Origin: Alistipes sp.
GTDB taxonomy: Bacteria; Bacteroidota; Bacteroidia; Bacteroidales; Rikenellaceae
Direction of reading: 5' to 3'
DNA length: 64,000 nucleotides
Assembly (NCBI GenBank): GCA_017410165.1
Contig: JAFQRH010000009.1
Coordinates: 23,723 to 87,722 of the forward strand
Shown: one piece after another, positions 7,572 through 16,352 of the stretch
Layout of the letters: the number at the start of each line of letters is the position of its first letter
Numbering within the stretch: position 1 is the first letter of the stretch
Position numbers and translations under genes: made by a program
The notes under the pieces: model-generated
Seen by the model: only the letters and a program-made list of their open reading frames with translations
What the model was told of the DNA's origin: nothing
Databases searched by the model: none

Positions 7572-9542
7572 CTACCGCAAATAGTCCTCGAAATAGTCGG
7601 TCACCTTCTGCATCAAATGCACTCGGTCTTTGCCTCGTACGTTATGTTGTGCGCGAGGGTACGGGAAGTAATCAACCGGCACGTTATGCTTGATACACTC
7701 GTCGATAAAATTGAGCGAATGTTGCCATACGACCACATCATCGACAGCACCCTGACAAATCAGCAACTTACCTCGCAAATCCTTCGCACGCGGCAGCAGC
7801 GACGTCGCAGCAAAACCCTCGGCGTTGGTCGCCTCGGTCTCCATATATCGTTCGCCGTACATCACCTCGTACCACTTCCAATCAATCACCGGACCACCTG
7901 CCACACCAACTTTGAACACCTCCGGATAGTTGACCATCAGCGATATGGTCATAAAACCGCCATACGACCAGCCGTGAACGCCCACACGCTCGGCATCCGC
8001 CCAATCGTGCGACAGCAGCCAACGCATACCTGCCATCTGGTCTTCCATCTCGCACGCTCCGCAACGGCGGTGGATAGCGCGCTCGTACTCCGCACCACGA
8101 TTTGCCGTACCGCGATTATCCATCACGAAGACCACCCAACCACGCTGCGCCATATACATCTCCCAACGACGCAACTGCGCCTGAAACGAATTGCAGACCA
8201 TTTGCGAGTGTGGACCGCCATAGACATACAGAATGACCGGATACTTTTTGGCGGGGTCGAAATCGAGCGGCTTAATCAAGCGGTAGTAGTTATCGTAGCG
8301 ACCATCGGCACTCGGCACCGAGCCCAACTCAATTTGCGCATAGTTAAACTCGGCCGATGGGTCGGGCGCACGGAATAGTTCGCGATAGAGGCGACCGTCG
8401 GTAGTGCCGACAGCCACAACACGTGGCACGGTAAGCGAAGAGTAATTATCCGAGAATGCGCGACCGTCAGCCGACAGAGTACAGGTATGCCAACCCGCTT
8501 CGCGCGTGAGTTGCAGCACTTTGCCCGTACGCAAATCGAGGCGCATCAGGTGGCGTTCGATAGGCGACTGCTCGGCCGAATAGTAGAATATAGTCCTGTC
8601 GCTCTGACCAACATACTCCACATCGGCCTCCGTTGCGGTCAGGCGACGAAGCGTTCCATCGGCGAGCGAGTAGAGGTATAGATTACGATAGCCGTCACGA
8701 TTGTTGGTCGTATAGATAAATTTCGACGAATCGCCCGAAAGGAAATAGAGCGGATGTTGCGGCTCGACATAGCGGTCGTCGTGCTCGGTGAGCAACGTCG
8801 CCACAAATGCTCCGCTTGCGGCATCGTAGGCGTTCAGATGGACATTCTTCTGTGCGCGGTCCACCACTTGTGCGTAGATGCGCTGCGAATCGGGCGACCA
8901 CGTGAGATTGGTCACATATCGCTCCTCGTCAAAATCGGTAATATCCAGATAGACGGTTGCGCCGGTCTGCACATCATACACCCCGACCTCGATACGCTCC
9001 GACGGCATTCCGTTCATCGGGTACTTTATCTCGAAGAGCGTACCCGTTCGCGAAGTGATATCGAGCAGCGGGAAGGTCGTAACGCGCGACTCGTCCTTCT
9101 TATAGAAAGCCAACCGCAGACCATCGGGCGACGGAAACAGACCGCCCGAAATGCCAAACTCGTTACGCGACACGGTCGCTCCGCAGACGATATTAGCATC
9201 GTCAAACGAGGTTACCTTGCGCTCCGAGCCATCCGCCTCGACCCACACGATATTATTGGCACGCAATTCGGCGTGTGCTCCGCGTGGCGTGGTTTGCGGT
9301 GGCTCAATGGTGCGCGATTTGCCTGTTCGCACATCAAAGGCCTGCCACTCGCCCGTCGCTGTTCGATGCAGATATTCGTTCGGATAGGCAGCCGACCACT
9401 CGACGTGGTAGTTCTGAGGAATAAGGTCACGATTGAGTATAGCATCCTCCATCGTCAGCAGACGACGCTCGGCCGCTACTGTCGCACCGAAGCCGACCAA
9501 GCAACACAAAATCGCTATAATGGCACTACGTAATGCTTTCAT
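7572..9542 (-). CDS. S9 family prolyl oligopeptidase / dipeptidyl-peptidase IV-like
   Basis: 656 residues with a signal peptide (MKALRSAIIAILCCLVGFGA), an N-terminal beta-propeller (DPPIV_N) and a C-terminal alpha/beta-hydrolase. The catalytic serine is in GWSYGG (Ser526), with Asp about 601 in GAVDDVV and His633 in RAQHNVRG. Family members cleave dipeptides after proline or alanine in the periplasm. The start is set at 9542 because it gives the signal peptide and overlaps the stop of the upstream kinase by one base (TAATG), implying translational coupling; a longer in-frame extension exists but lies inside the kinase gene. Confidence 0.93.
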   Translation of the reverse strand: MKALRSAIIAILCCLVGFGATVAAERRLLTMEDAILNRDLIPQNYHVEWSAAYPNEYLHRTATGEWQAFDVRTGKSRTIEPPQTTPRGAHAELRANNIVWVEADGSERKVTSFDDANIVCGATVSRNEFGISGGLFPSPDGLRLAFYKKDESRVTTFPLLDITSRTGTLFEIKYPMNGMPSERIEVGVYDVQTGATVYLDITDFDEERYVTNLTWSPDSQRIYAQVVDRAQKNVHLNAYDAASGAFVATLLTEHDDRYVEPQHPLYFLSGDSSKFIYTTNNRDGYRNLYLYSLADGTLRRLTATEADVEYVGQSDRTIFYYSAEQSPIERHLMRLDLRTGKVLQLTREAGWHTCTLSADGRAFSDNYSSLTVPRVVAVGTTDGRLYRELFRAPDPSAEFNYAQIELGSVPSADGRYDNYYRLIKPLDFDPAKKYPVILYVYGGPHSQMVCNSFQAQLRRWEMYMAQRGWVVFVMDNRGTANRGAEYERAIHRRCGACEMEDQMAGMRWLLSHDWADAERVGVHGWSYGGFMTISLMVNYPEVFKVGVAGGPVIDWKWYEVMYGERYMETEATNAEGFAATSLLPRAKDLRGKLLICQGAVDDVVVWQHSLNFIDECIKHNVPVDYFPYPRAQHNVRGKDRVHLMQKVTDYFEDYLR

Positions 9543-10543
9543 TAGAAGAGGTATTTTTCGGTTTTCACACGTTTGATAAGTCGTTCGACATCGCTCCAAG
9601 CATCCTCGCCGAGTGTCGTACCGACAACCTCGATGACCTTTCCGGCCGTAATGGCTCCGATGGTGCCACATTGGCGCAACGAGAGTCCCTCGCACAGACC
9701 GTGCATAAAACCGGCAGCGTAGAAGTCGCCTGCACCCGTCGTATCGACACGCTTGGCAGCCGCCATAATGCCGACGTGGATAACCTCCGAGCCGTGCTTG
9801 ATAAGCGCGCCTTTGGTGCCAATCTTAACCACTGCCAAGTCGCACATCTCGGAGATATGTTGCAGGGCATTAATCGGTTCGCTCTCGCCGGAGAATACCT
9901 TTGCCTCGTCCTCATTGGCAAAAACGATATCGACATACTCGCGGGTGATGCGACGCAGAAAATCGCGATTCTCCTCCACGACATTGAAACTTGCAAGGTC
10001 GATGGCAACCTTCAAACCGCGCGACTTCGCCATACGCATAGCCGACTCGATGAGCGAGTGGTCCTGTACCAAATAGCCCTCGATATAGAGGCAGTCGTAG
10101 CCGTCGAAAATCTCTGCCGAAATCTCCTCCGCTCGCAACTCCATCGCTGCGCCGAGGTGGGTCAGCATCGTACGCTCGCCATCGGGCGAGACAAGCGACA
10201 CACATTTGCCGGAACGGTGCTCGCCACGGAAAATCGTCGGAGCAATGCCGAGATTCTGCAATGCCTGCTCGAAGAAGTCGCCCGTCGTATCGCGCCCCAC
10301 CTTGCCGATAAAGCCGACCTGCGTACCGAGACGAGCCATAGCGCGAATCGTATTGTCGGCCGAGCCACCAAGCGAAAGCGAATAGGGAAGACCTGCAACG
10401 GATTTGGATATTTTGGATTGCAATGCACTATCGACCAACGACATCGAGCCCCTTGCAATGCCGAACGTATCGAGTACGGCATCCGATTTGAGATTTACGA
10501 GCATATCGGTCAGTGCATTACCGATACCAATCACTTTTTTCAT
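9542..10543 (-). CDS. PfkB-family sugar/nucleoside kinase (adenosine kinase-like)
   Basis: 333-residue cytoplasmic kinase of the ribokinase family. The N-terminal GIGNALTDMLVNL and SLGGSADNTIRAMARLG and the C-terminal DTTGAGDFYAAGF (anion hole and catalytic Asp) are diagnostic. Bacteroidota genomes usually annotate this branch as adenosine kinase; the exact substrate is inferred. It is coupled by a TAATG overlap to the S9 peptidase downstream. Confidence 0.9.
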   Translation of the reverse strand: MKKVIGIGNALTDMLVNLKSDAVLDTFGIARGSMSLVDSALQSKISKSVAGLPYSLSLGGSADNTIRAMARLGTQVGFIGKVGRDTTGDFFEQALQNLGIAPTIFRGEHRSGKCVSLVSPDGERTMLTHLGAAMELRAEEISAEIFDGYDCLYIEGYLVQDHSLIESAMRMAKSRGLKVAIDLASFNVVEENRDFLRRITREYVDIVFANEDEAKVFSGESEPINALQHISEMCDLAVVKIGTKGALIKHGSEVIHVGIMAAAKRVDTTGAGDFYAAGFMHGLCEGLSLRQCGTIGAITAGKVIEVVGTTLGEDAWSDVERLIKRVKTEKYLF

Positions 10544-10618
10544 CTGTTTGGGTTTTATTTTATTTACTTATTTATTTACGATTTTGAAACTCTTTTTCGA
10601 CTGCATTGCGCGGTCGGA

Positions 10619-11599
10619 TTATATCGAAAGAATCTTCACAAGTTCGATATTACTACTACGAACGCACTTCGTATGGCTCAACGCCTGCGTAAACGGAACA
10701 TAGACCGTCTCGCCGTTGCGCACGCCGACCATCACGTTGCGTTGCCCCTCTTTGAGTGCCTCGATTGCCGCTGCGCCAAGGCGCGAAGCGAGAATACGGT
10801 CGGCTGCCGTCGGCGAGCCGCCTCGTTGCAGATGGCCGAGGATGGTCACACGAGCGTCATATTGCGGAAACTCCTCCTCGACACGCTTCGCCAGACCCAT
10901 AGCACCGCCCGTCACCGGATTCTCCGCCACAAGGACGATAGCCGAGTTCTTACTCTTACGGAAGCCGTTATCTATCAGTGTTTTGAGTTGGTCGTCACCC
11001 GTCTCTGCCTCCGGAATTATCGCCGCCTCGGCACCCGTCGCAATCGCTCCGTTCAGCGCAAGGTAGCCAGCCGTATGGCCCATAACCTCAACGAAGAACA
11101 ATCGCTCGTGCGAGGTTGCCGTATCGCGCAACTTATCGACTGCGTCGGTTATCGTGTTGAGTGCCGTATCATAACCGATAGTCGAATCAGTACCCGACAA
11201 ATCGTTGTCGATTGTACCCGGCAGACCGACAATCGGCACATCGAACTCCTCGGCAAAGGCGCGTGCGCCGGTAATTGTTCCGTCACCACCGATAACCACC
11301 AGAGCGTCAATCTCTGCCGCACGCATATTTTCGTACGCTGCACGACGCCCCTCCGGCGTCTTAAACTCCGCGCAACGAGCCGTTTTGAGGATGGTTCCGC
11401 CTCGCTGGATTATATTACTGACACTCTCCGAGCGAAATTCGTTAATCTCGCCCGTAATAAGCCCTTTATAGCCACGCATAATGCCCTTCACGCGCCATCC
11501 GTTATAGAATGCCGTACGCGTCACGGCACGAATTGCTGCATTCATACCCGGAGCATCACCGCCCGAGGTGAGTATGCCAATACATTTAATCGTTCCCAT
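10619..11599 (-). CDS. pfkA: ATP-dependent 6-phosphofructokinase
   Basis: 326 residues, PfkA family. Visible motifs: [19 protein letters not shown] (ATP site), GGDGTITGA, the catalytic [18 protein letters not shown] and [11 protein letters not shown] near the C-terminus. It commits fructose-6-phosphate to glycolysis. The start at 11,599 ([10 protein letters not shown]) is preferred over one six codons upstream because it matches the family's usual length. A well-spaced promoter is present upstream. Confidence 0.96.
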   Translation of the reverse strand: MGTIKCIGILTSGGDAPGMNAAIRAVTRTAFYNGWRVKGIMRGYKGLITGEINEFRSESVSNIIQRGGTILKTARCAEFKTPEGRRAAYENMRAAEIDALVVIGGDGTITGARAFAEEFDVPIVGLPGTIDNDLSGTDSTIGYDTALNTITDAVDKLRDTATSHERLFFVEVMGHTAGYLALNGAIATGAEAAIIPEAETGDDQLKTLIDNGFRKSKNSAIVLVAENPVTGGAMGLAKRVEEEFPQYDARVTILGHLQRGGSPTAADRILASRLGAAAIEALKEGQRNVMVGVRNGETVYVPFTQALSHTKCVRSSNIELVKILSI

Positions 11600-11625
11600 A
11601 CAACTAATAAGATACAAATATCGTT

Positions 11626-11656
11626 CAAAGGTAAATAAATTCGCGCGATATTCAAA
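11626..11656 (-). promoter_or_regulatory. Bacteroidota-type promoter for pfkA
   Basis: On the minus strand TTTG (11,653-11,656) is followed after exactly 19 bases by TACCTTTG (11,626-11,633), the -33/-7 pair of Bacteroidota sigma-ABfr promoters, 27 bases before the pfkA start. Confidence 0.75.
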
Positions 11657-11761
11657 CTACACCCGCCCCAAATAGCCGAAAAAAGAGAAGTTTTCGATTG
11701 CAAGCAACGACCCGACAGCACGCATCGGAGATAATCGGGGGGGGTCAGACACAAAAAGAGC

Positions 11762-11800
11762 ACCCCTCGCCTACTCGTTTGGCGAAGGGGTACTCTTCTA
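11762..11800 (-). terminator. Terminator of the PspC/GIN/PadR operon
   Basis: ACCCC-TCGCC pairs with GGCGA-AGGGGT with one bulged base; on the minus strand it follows the stop of the PspC gene at 11,825 and precedes the pfkA promoter. Confidence 0.65.
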
Positions 11801-11824
11801 AAAAAATGCTTATGATGGGATCCT

Positions 11825-12991
11825 CTATTTATCAATGCTGGCAGCATCCGTAGCGTGGAGCAGTTTGGCGTACTCCAACGAGTCGATTGGCTCGCCAAGC
11901 CCAGCAGCCGAACGCTCGAGCGACTCCTTGACATCATCCAAATCGGTCTTCATAATGCGGTCAATCTCGCTATCCTGCATAACGCTTATCGACTTTACAC
12001 CCGCAAACATTGTGCCGAAAATCAGAAGCAACCACACGATGAACGACGAGATGAGCACCCACCATCGCGGACGACGGCCGAGCAACAGTACAACAAACAG
12101 GTAGATGAGTATCAGTGTCGGAATCAGCGCAACTCCCATACCGAGCAACGGGAATGCGTATCCGTAGTCGGAGATGAGCATCGACAGCGTGCCGAGATTA
12201 CCAAACTGCACGTAGTCGGTAAGCACGCCGAACGGGATGCACACCATACAGAACAACAACGCAAGGCAGACAATCACCAGCGGAAATATCAGTACCGCAA
12301 CGAAGACTTTGAGCAGTACTACCGCCACGCGACCGAGCGTAGTGACCACCGAAGCGACGCTCGAACGCGCCTGCTGTTCGGGGGTTACCGATTGGCGGTC
12401 GGCGATACTCTTTGCCGTCACGGGGTTGCCCTCCGCTTCGAGTTTCTGGCGAGCCGACTGCGCAGCCGGAACGACAAACCACATAATCACGTATGTCATA
12501 ATAAATACGCCGAAGAGGTTTTGTGCCGTAACCGACAACCAGCTGACATTATTGCCAAAGAAGGCAATCAACAGCGGAGCAAAGAAGAGCAGACGCACAA
12601 CAGCCGAGTCGATGTTGAAGTATCGGCCCAAACCGGCGCACACACCACCGAGCTTAGCGTTCTCCGTATCGCGGTACAGACGTCGCGGGATGCGCGACTC
12701 TGCCACAGGGGGCTCCTGCGCAAATTGTTCGCCCGAAATATCCTCTGCCGAGCCGAGTTGTGCTATGATATTCTCGACGAGCGGCAGGCCGACGGTCTGT
12801 GTCGAGTAACTCTGTGCCGAGAGAATCAGTTCGGCAATTCGTGCCTCGATATCGGCGAGAATCTCGGCACAATCAGGATTGCCGTCATACGCCTTTTTGA
12901 GCGATGCCAAATACGCTTCGAGGCGGGTATATGCCCCAATTTCGAAGGTGAAGGCGATACCCGATATGCTGCATTTCTTAATTTCGTTCAT
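11825..12991 (-). CDS. PspC-domain membrane protein (long form)
   Basis: 388 residues. Residues 1-100 are a cytoplasmic helical region of the kind paired with PspC in Bacteroidota; a PspC domain follows (RRLYRDTENAKLGGVCAGLG, residues about 102-165) with its transmembrane helix and VIMWFVVPA, and then three or four more transmembrane segments. PspC proteins sense envelope stress in Proteobacteria; a membrane-stress role here is inference. Last gene of a four-gene unit; only 6 bases separate it from the GIN-domain gene. Confidence 0.88.
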   Translation of the reverse strand: MNEIKKCSISGIAFTFEIGAYTRLEAYLASLKKAYDGNPDCAEILADIEARIAELILSAQSYSTQTVGLPLVENIIAQLGSAEDISGEQFAQEPPVAESRIPRRLYRDTENAKLGGVCAGLGRYFNIDSAVVRLLFFAPLLIAFFGNNVSWLSVTAQNLFGVFIMTYVIMWFVVPAAQSARQKLEAEGNPVTAKSIADRQSVTPEQQARSSVASVVTTLGRVAVVLLKVFVAVLIFPLVIVCLALLFCMVCIPFGVLTDYVQFGNLGTLSMLISDYGYAFPLLGMGVALIPTLILIYLFVVLLLGRRPRWWVLISSFIVWLLLIFGTMFAGVKSISVMQDSEIDRIMKTDLDDVKESLERSAAGLGEPIDSLEYAKLLHATDAASIDK

Positions 12992-12997
12992 TGTATG

Positions 12998-14068
12998 CTA
13001 TAATTTTTTGATTGAACTTGCACCTGTAACACTGCGCAGATTGACTGCGCAATCACCCTTATAACGCACGGTCGATGCCGCCGAAGCCGAAGCATCGAGC
13101 GATGTCGAGCACTCGATTGTGGCAGTCGATGCACCGGCAACATCCACGCGAGCCGTTGCGCACTTCGCCGTAGCACTCGATGCACCCGAGACCTCCAATT
13201 CGAGCCCTTCGGCCACGAAATCGTCCGCCACGAGCGTCGATGCACCACTCACCTCCACATCGAAAAGAGCCGTTGCCGCACCAAAGCACTTCAACGTCGA
13301 AGCTCCGCTCACCTCGGCCTCTACCTCACGACTTTGTGTGTCGATTTTGAGCGTCGATGCGCCGTACAACTCGACCGAGACCTTCACAGCCGTAGTTGCG
13401 AGCGTGATGCTCGATGCACCGCTGGCTTCGACGTCCAACTCTGCGCCCGAAAGCGTAGGCAACACCTTGACGCGTGATGCGCCACGTGCCACAATCTCGG
13501 CAATGCGGCCATTGTTCGGAATATAAATCTCGACCGCGCACGACGGGATGCCGCGACGCGGGAAGTTGCCCGGCAGGCGCAGACCTGCGTGCAACGTATT
13601 ATCGCTGACGTAGAGTATGACGTACTCCATAAGGCGTTTCGGCGCGCGGATAACGATATTGCCAGCAGTGCGCTCCTCGACAACGAGGCGGACCGAGCCA
13701 AAGACCTCAATCTCGTCGAAATTCATACGACTGCTACGCGCCTCCATCACTATCTCGCCCAAATTCTTGTCGGCAAGATGGCGTGTCGCGCACTCGACAT
13801 CGGCTCTCATTCGCTCGACATCCGCCGTGGCACGCTCGACATCCGCCGTAGCGCGTTCGATGGCAGCCGACGCCTCGTTCAAATCGGCGAGCGCGCTCAA
13901 ATCGGTAATCTTGCGACCATTCACATACACGTCGCCACTCTTCATAATCGCCGCCGTCACAGCCGTTTCGTTAGCCGCTCCGACCATCTGCGAAGCAGCG
14001 TCAAGCGTTGAGCCCTGCACCGTCCAAAGAGCAAGCAACGCCGCAAACAGTAAAAATATTCGTTTCAT
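12998..14068 (-). CDS. Secreted GIN-domain (DUF2807) protein
   Basis: 356 residues with a signal peptide (MKRIFLLFAALLALWTVQG), a helical ERATADVERATADVERMRAD repeat (about residues 70-100), and a C-terminal right-handed beta-helix with a regular series of G/S-A-S turns (ASGASSITL, LYGASTLKI, VSGASTLKC, VSGASTLVA, VSGASSATA). This is the putative auto-transporter adhesin head GIN domain. In Bacteroidota it is regularly found with PspC and PadR genes, as here. Function unknown; envelope-associated scaffolding is plausible. Confidence 0.88.
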   Translation of the reverse strand: MKRIFLLFAALLALWTVQGSTLDAASQMVGAANETAVTAAIMKSGDVYVNGRKITDLSALADLNEASAAIERATADVERATADVERMRADVECATRHLADKNLGEIVMEARSSRMNFDEIEVFGSVRLVVEERTAGNIVIRAPKRLMEYVILYVSDNTLHAGLRLPGNFPRRGIPSCAVEIYIPNNGRIAEIVARGASRVKVLPTLSGAELDVEASGASSITLATTAVKVSVELYGASTLKIDTQSREVEAEVSGASTLKCFGAATALFDVEVSGASTLVADDFVAEGLELEVSGASSATAKCATARVDVAGASTATIECSTSLDASASAASTVRYKGDCAVNLRSVTGASSIKKL

Positions 14069-14089
14069 AACCCTGTAACCTTAAACATA

Positions 14090-14419
14090 TTAACCCTTGT
14101 GACGTATTGCATTAATCTGTTCGACAAGCGTCTCCCACGCCTCGTCGAGCGACGCAAGATATTCACGGCCGGCATCGGTCAGCGTATAGTACTTGCGCGG
14201 AGGGCCCTGCGGCGACTCCTCCCAACGATATGTGAGGTAGCCCGCATTCTTCATTCGCGTAAGAATCGGATAGAGCGTACCCTCGACCACTATCATCTCG
14301 GCGCGTTTCAGTTCGGCAATGATTGCCGGCGCATACGAATCGCCCGAAGCGAGAATGGCAAGCACGCAATAGTCCATAATACCCTTACGCATCTGCACTT
14401 TTACGTTTTCGTCTTTCAT
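14090..14419 (-). CDS. PadR-family transcriptional regulator
   Basis: 109 residues, the short PadR form: winged helix beginning QMRKGIMDYCVLAILASGDS, and the wing QGPPRKYYTLTDAGREYL. Short PadR proteins are usually auto-repressing dimers that respond to membrane or phenolic stress. It sits second in the PspC-PadR-GIN-PspC unit and probably controls it through the AGTACT repeat upstream. Confidence 0.92.
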   Translation of the reverse strand: MKDENVKVQMRKGIMDYCVLAILASGDSYAPAIIAELKRAEMIVVEGTLYPILTRMKNAGYLTYRWEESPQGPPRKYYTLTDAGREYLASLDEAWETLVEQINAIRHKG

Positions 14420-14468
14420 ATCCCTATCTGTTTTAATTTTATTTACTCGGTCTGCGAGGAGTGCGCTC

Positions 14469-14954
14469 CTACTCCTCCGGAATGATAATCCACAAAATGA
14501 TATAAATCCAGAGCGACATACCGCCGAAGAGGATGAGCAACAGCGTCACCAATCGCAGCAACGTGGCGTCAATATGGAAGAACTCCGCCAGACCGCCACA
14601 AACACCGGCAATCGAGCGGTTGGTGCGCGAGCGACGGATGCGGTTCACATCGCGGCGCGAATAGGTGTTCGCCCCATCGGCGGTTGCGCTCGTCCGCTTC
14701 GGACCAAAGTCCTCCGGCGCACCCATACGCGAAATAGCCGCCTCGACCATCGCAATCGAGACAACCATACGCGACGACGAGAGCCCCTCGCGGAAAATCT
14801 CGGCAAAGCGCGATTCGATATCCGCCATCACCTCGTCGGAGTTCTCCGCAAGACGCGAACGCACCTCTGCGAGATAGTCCGACAGCGTGCGATAGGCATC
14901 AACATCAAGCGCAAACGGCTGACTACCAATAGATACATTTATTACCTCTTTCAT
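14469..14954 (-). CDS. PspC-domain membrane protein (short form)
   Basis: 161 residues starting MKEVINVSIGSQPFALDVDA. The N-terminal region resembles that of the long PspC protein at 11,825-12,991, followed by the PspC core (NRSIAGVCGGLAEFFHIDAT) and two hydrophobic segments ending WIIIPEE. The start at 14,954 is chosen because an upstream extension runs into the promoter and repeats. First gene of the operon; its product is a shorter paralogue of the last gene. Confidence 0.88.
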   Translation of the reverse strand: MKEVINVSIGSQPFALDVDAYRTLSDYLAEVRSRLAENSDEVMADIESRFAEIFREGLSSSRMVVSIAMVEAAISRMGAPEDFGPKRTSATADGANTYSRRDVNRIRRSRTNRSIAGVCGGLAEFFHIDATLLRLVTLLLILFGGMSLWIYIILWIIIPEE

Positions 14955-14996
14955 AATTGCTGTGTAATTTATTTGTTGTTTACTATTTTCACACCG

Positions 14997-15038
14997 CAAA
15001 TATAAGACAAAATTCAGTACTATGCAATAAAAAGTACT
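14997..15038 (-). promoter_or_regulatory. Promoter and candidate PadR operator of the PspC operon
   Basis: On the minus strand TATATTTG (14,997-15,004) fits the -7 box. Two copies of the palindrome AGTACT, at 15,016-15,021 and 15,033-15,038, are 17 bases apart and overlap the -33 position. PadR repressors bind such spaced short palindromes; assignment to this PadR is inference. Confidence 0.5.
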
Positions 15039-15078
15039 AAAAATTTTACAAAAACTATATTTTAGCCACTGTCGGTGG

Positions 15079-15329
15079 TCCCCGACCTTATTTTTTGAAA
15101 TGGCAAGTGGGCTGTCGCCCTTAATGGCAACAAATGACAACAAATGACAGCGCACTCTGCGAGTGCTTAATGGCAGAGCGGGATTTTTCTATTCAATGCC
15201 ATTGATTGCCATTGAATGCCATTCAGTGCCATTCCTTGCCATTCAGTGAGCGCAAGCGAACGCCTGCCATTTCTCGCCCCCCCCGACATCACCTGACCTT
15301 ACTCGACCTTACCCGACCTTATTTTTTGA
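15079..15329. repeat. Clusters of 10-bp degenerate tandem repeats
   Basis: Three clusters with an exact 10-base period: AATGRCAACA x3 (15,123-15,152); ATTSADTGCC x6 (15,191-15,250: ATTCAATGCC, ATTGATTGCC, ATTGAATGCC, ATTCAGTGCC, ATTCCTTGCC, ATTCAGTGAG); and ACYCGACCTT x3 (15,291-15,320). The first is nearly the reverse complement of the second. CCCGACCTTATTTTTTGA occurs at both ends of the region (from 15,080 and 15,313). The whole gap 14,955-15,463 holds no gene. Confidence 0.8.
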
Positions 15330-15339
15330 TGGCCAACTA

Positions 15340-15371
15340 TTTGCTTTTTCAATGAAATATACTTATATTTG
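15340..15371 (+). promoter_or_regulatory. Promoter for the lipoprotein gene
   Basis: TTTG at 15,340-15,343 and TATATTTG at 15,364-15,371 are separated by 20 bases, matching the Bacteroidota consensus, about 90 bases before the lipoprotein start. Confidence 0.6.
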
Positions 15372-15463
15372 CAGAGAGCAATTAGGTTAATTTCGGGGTC
15401 TCGACCCCCGATGTCATCTTGTTTTAGAACGCTGTTTTTTGATTAATGATTAACAACCAAATT

Positions 15464-16246
15464 ATGAAACTTCTAAAATCTATATTCGTCATTGTTCTCG
15501 CTGCAGCAATGATGTGCAGTTGCTGGCGACTGAAAGTATGGGAAAACGATTTTCCATCATATAAAGTAAATGCTACTGTTAAGTATTATTTTAATCTAAA
15601 CCGAGAAAATAGCTATTCATTAGACTACAACACATTGGTTGTCGCTGTGGATGATAATGGGTTAAAAATAGATATGTTTCTCTGGGGAACGGATATTGAG
15701 GCCTCAATTGTCGATTTTGCGTTAGGGAAAGGTACTGCGGAACGATATGCCGAATTACGCGAAGAGTTTGGTGATTTTAATCCGGATGCATCAAATATAT
15801 ATGTACCAACCCACTCTCCCGTATCTCCTGATGCGCTTTTTGAAGATGTTTGCGAAGTTGCCGGTCCGGCAAGATATGGTTGGGTTATTTGCGAAAAGAT
15901 TTGTGCATTAACCGTTACAAGCAGTGCGGATTGGGATTCGGCGCACCCTGCCGGAGCTTCGCTAAACGATTTGTTCGAGATAGAATATGAAACAATATAC
16001 CCGATGATAAAGCAAGGGTTTCCAGGCGTAAAACCGGGGTTTTTGGGCAATTGGATAACACATGTACAGAAGCCATTGAACAGTCTTGCGGAGGATGATT
16101 TATGGCTCTGCACAAATTATGAATTTATACCAGCAATCTCTACCACATCATTGCCGGTGATAGGTGGCACACATACAATATTTGTAACGCTGACACTCGA
16201 CACGGGCGAGCAAATCGAATACTCTACCGACCACACCTTCGAGTAG
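15464..16246 (+). CDS. Hypothetical lipoprotein
   Basis: 260 residues with a type II signal peptide MKLLKSIFVIVLAAAMMCSC (lipid-modified Cys at 20). The start at 15,464 is preferred to one six codons upstream because it places the signal at the N-terminus. The rest is an all-beta-looking domain with no motif that I recognise. It is A+T richer than its neighbours. A strong terminator follows. It stands alone between the repeat-rich spacer and a convergent phosphatase gene. Confidence 0.75.
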   Translation: MKLLKSIFVIVLAAAMMCSCWRLKVWENDFPSYKVNATVKYYFNLNRENSYSLDYNTLVVAVDDNGLKIDMFLWGTDIEASIVDFALGKGTAERYAELREEFGDFNPDASNIYVPTHSPVSPDALFEDVCEVAGPARYGWVICEKICALTVTSSADWDSAHPAGASLNDLFEIEYETIYPMIKQGFPGVKPGFLGNWITHVQKPLNSLAEDDLWLCTNYEFIPAISTTSLPVIGGTHTIFVTLTLDTGEQIEYSTDHTFE

Positions 16247-16265
16247 CGCGCTTGCATACACTCAC

Positions 16266-16317
16266 AATCCCGACCTGCTTGGTGCACAAATCGCGCACGG
16301 CAGGTCGGGATTTTTTT
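16266..16317. terminator. Terminator between lipoprotein and phosphatase genes
   Basis: AATCCCGACCTGC pairs perfectly with GCAGGTCGGGATT (13 bp) around a 21-base loop and is followed by a run of T, ending the upstream plus-strand gene; the convergent phosphatase stops just beyond. Confidence 0.85.
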
Positions 16318-16352
16318 ATGCACCCCTCTCTTTTTATACGCGTCCCGCGCGG

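Noticed and set aside
9533..11638. 701-codon plus-strand open frame opposite the PfkB and pfkA genes
   Set aside because: It is antisense to two unmistakable genes, crosses their promoter, and its translation is rich in Arg/His/Cys with no domain; a codon-bias artefact.
15191..15250. Possible CRISPR array in the 10-bp repeats
   Set aside because: Units are 10 bp with no unique spacers, and no cas gene is in the window.
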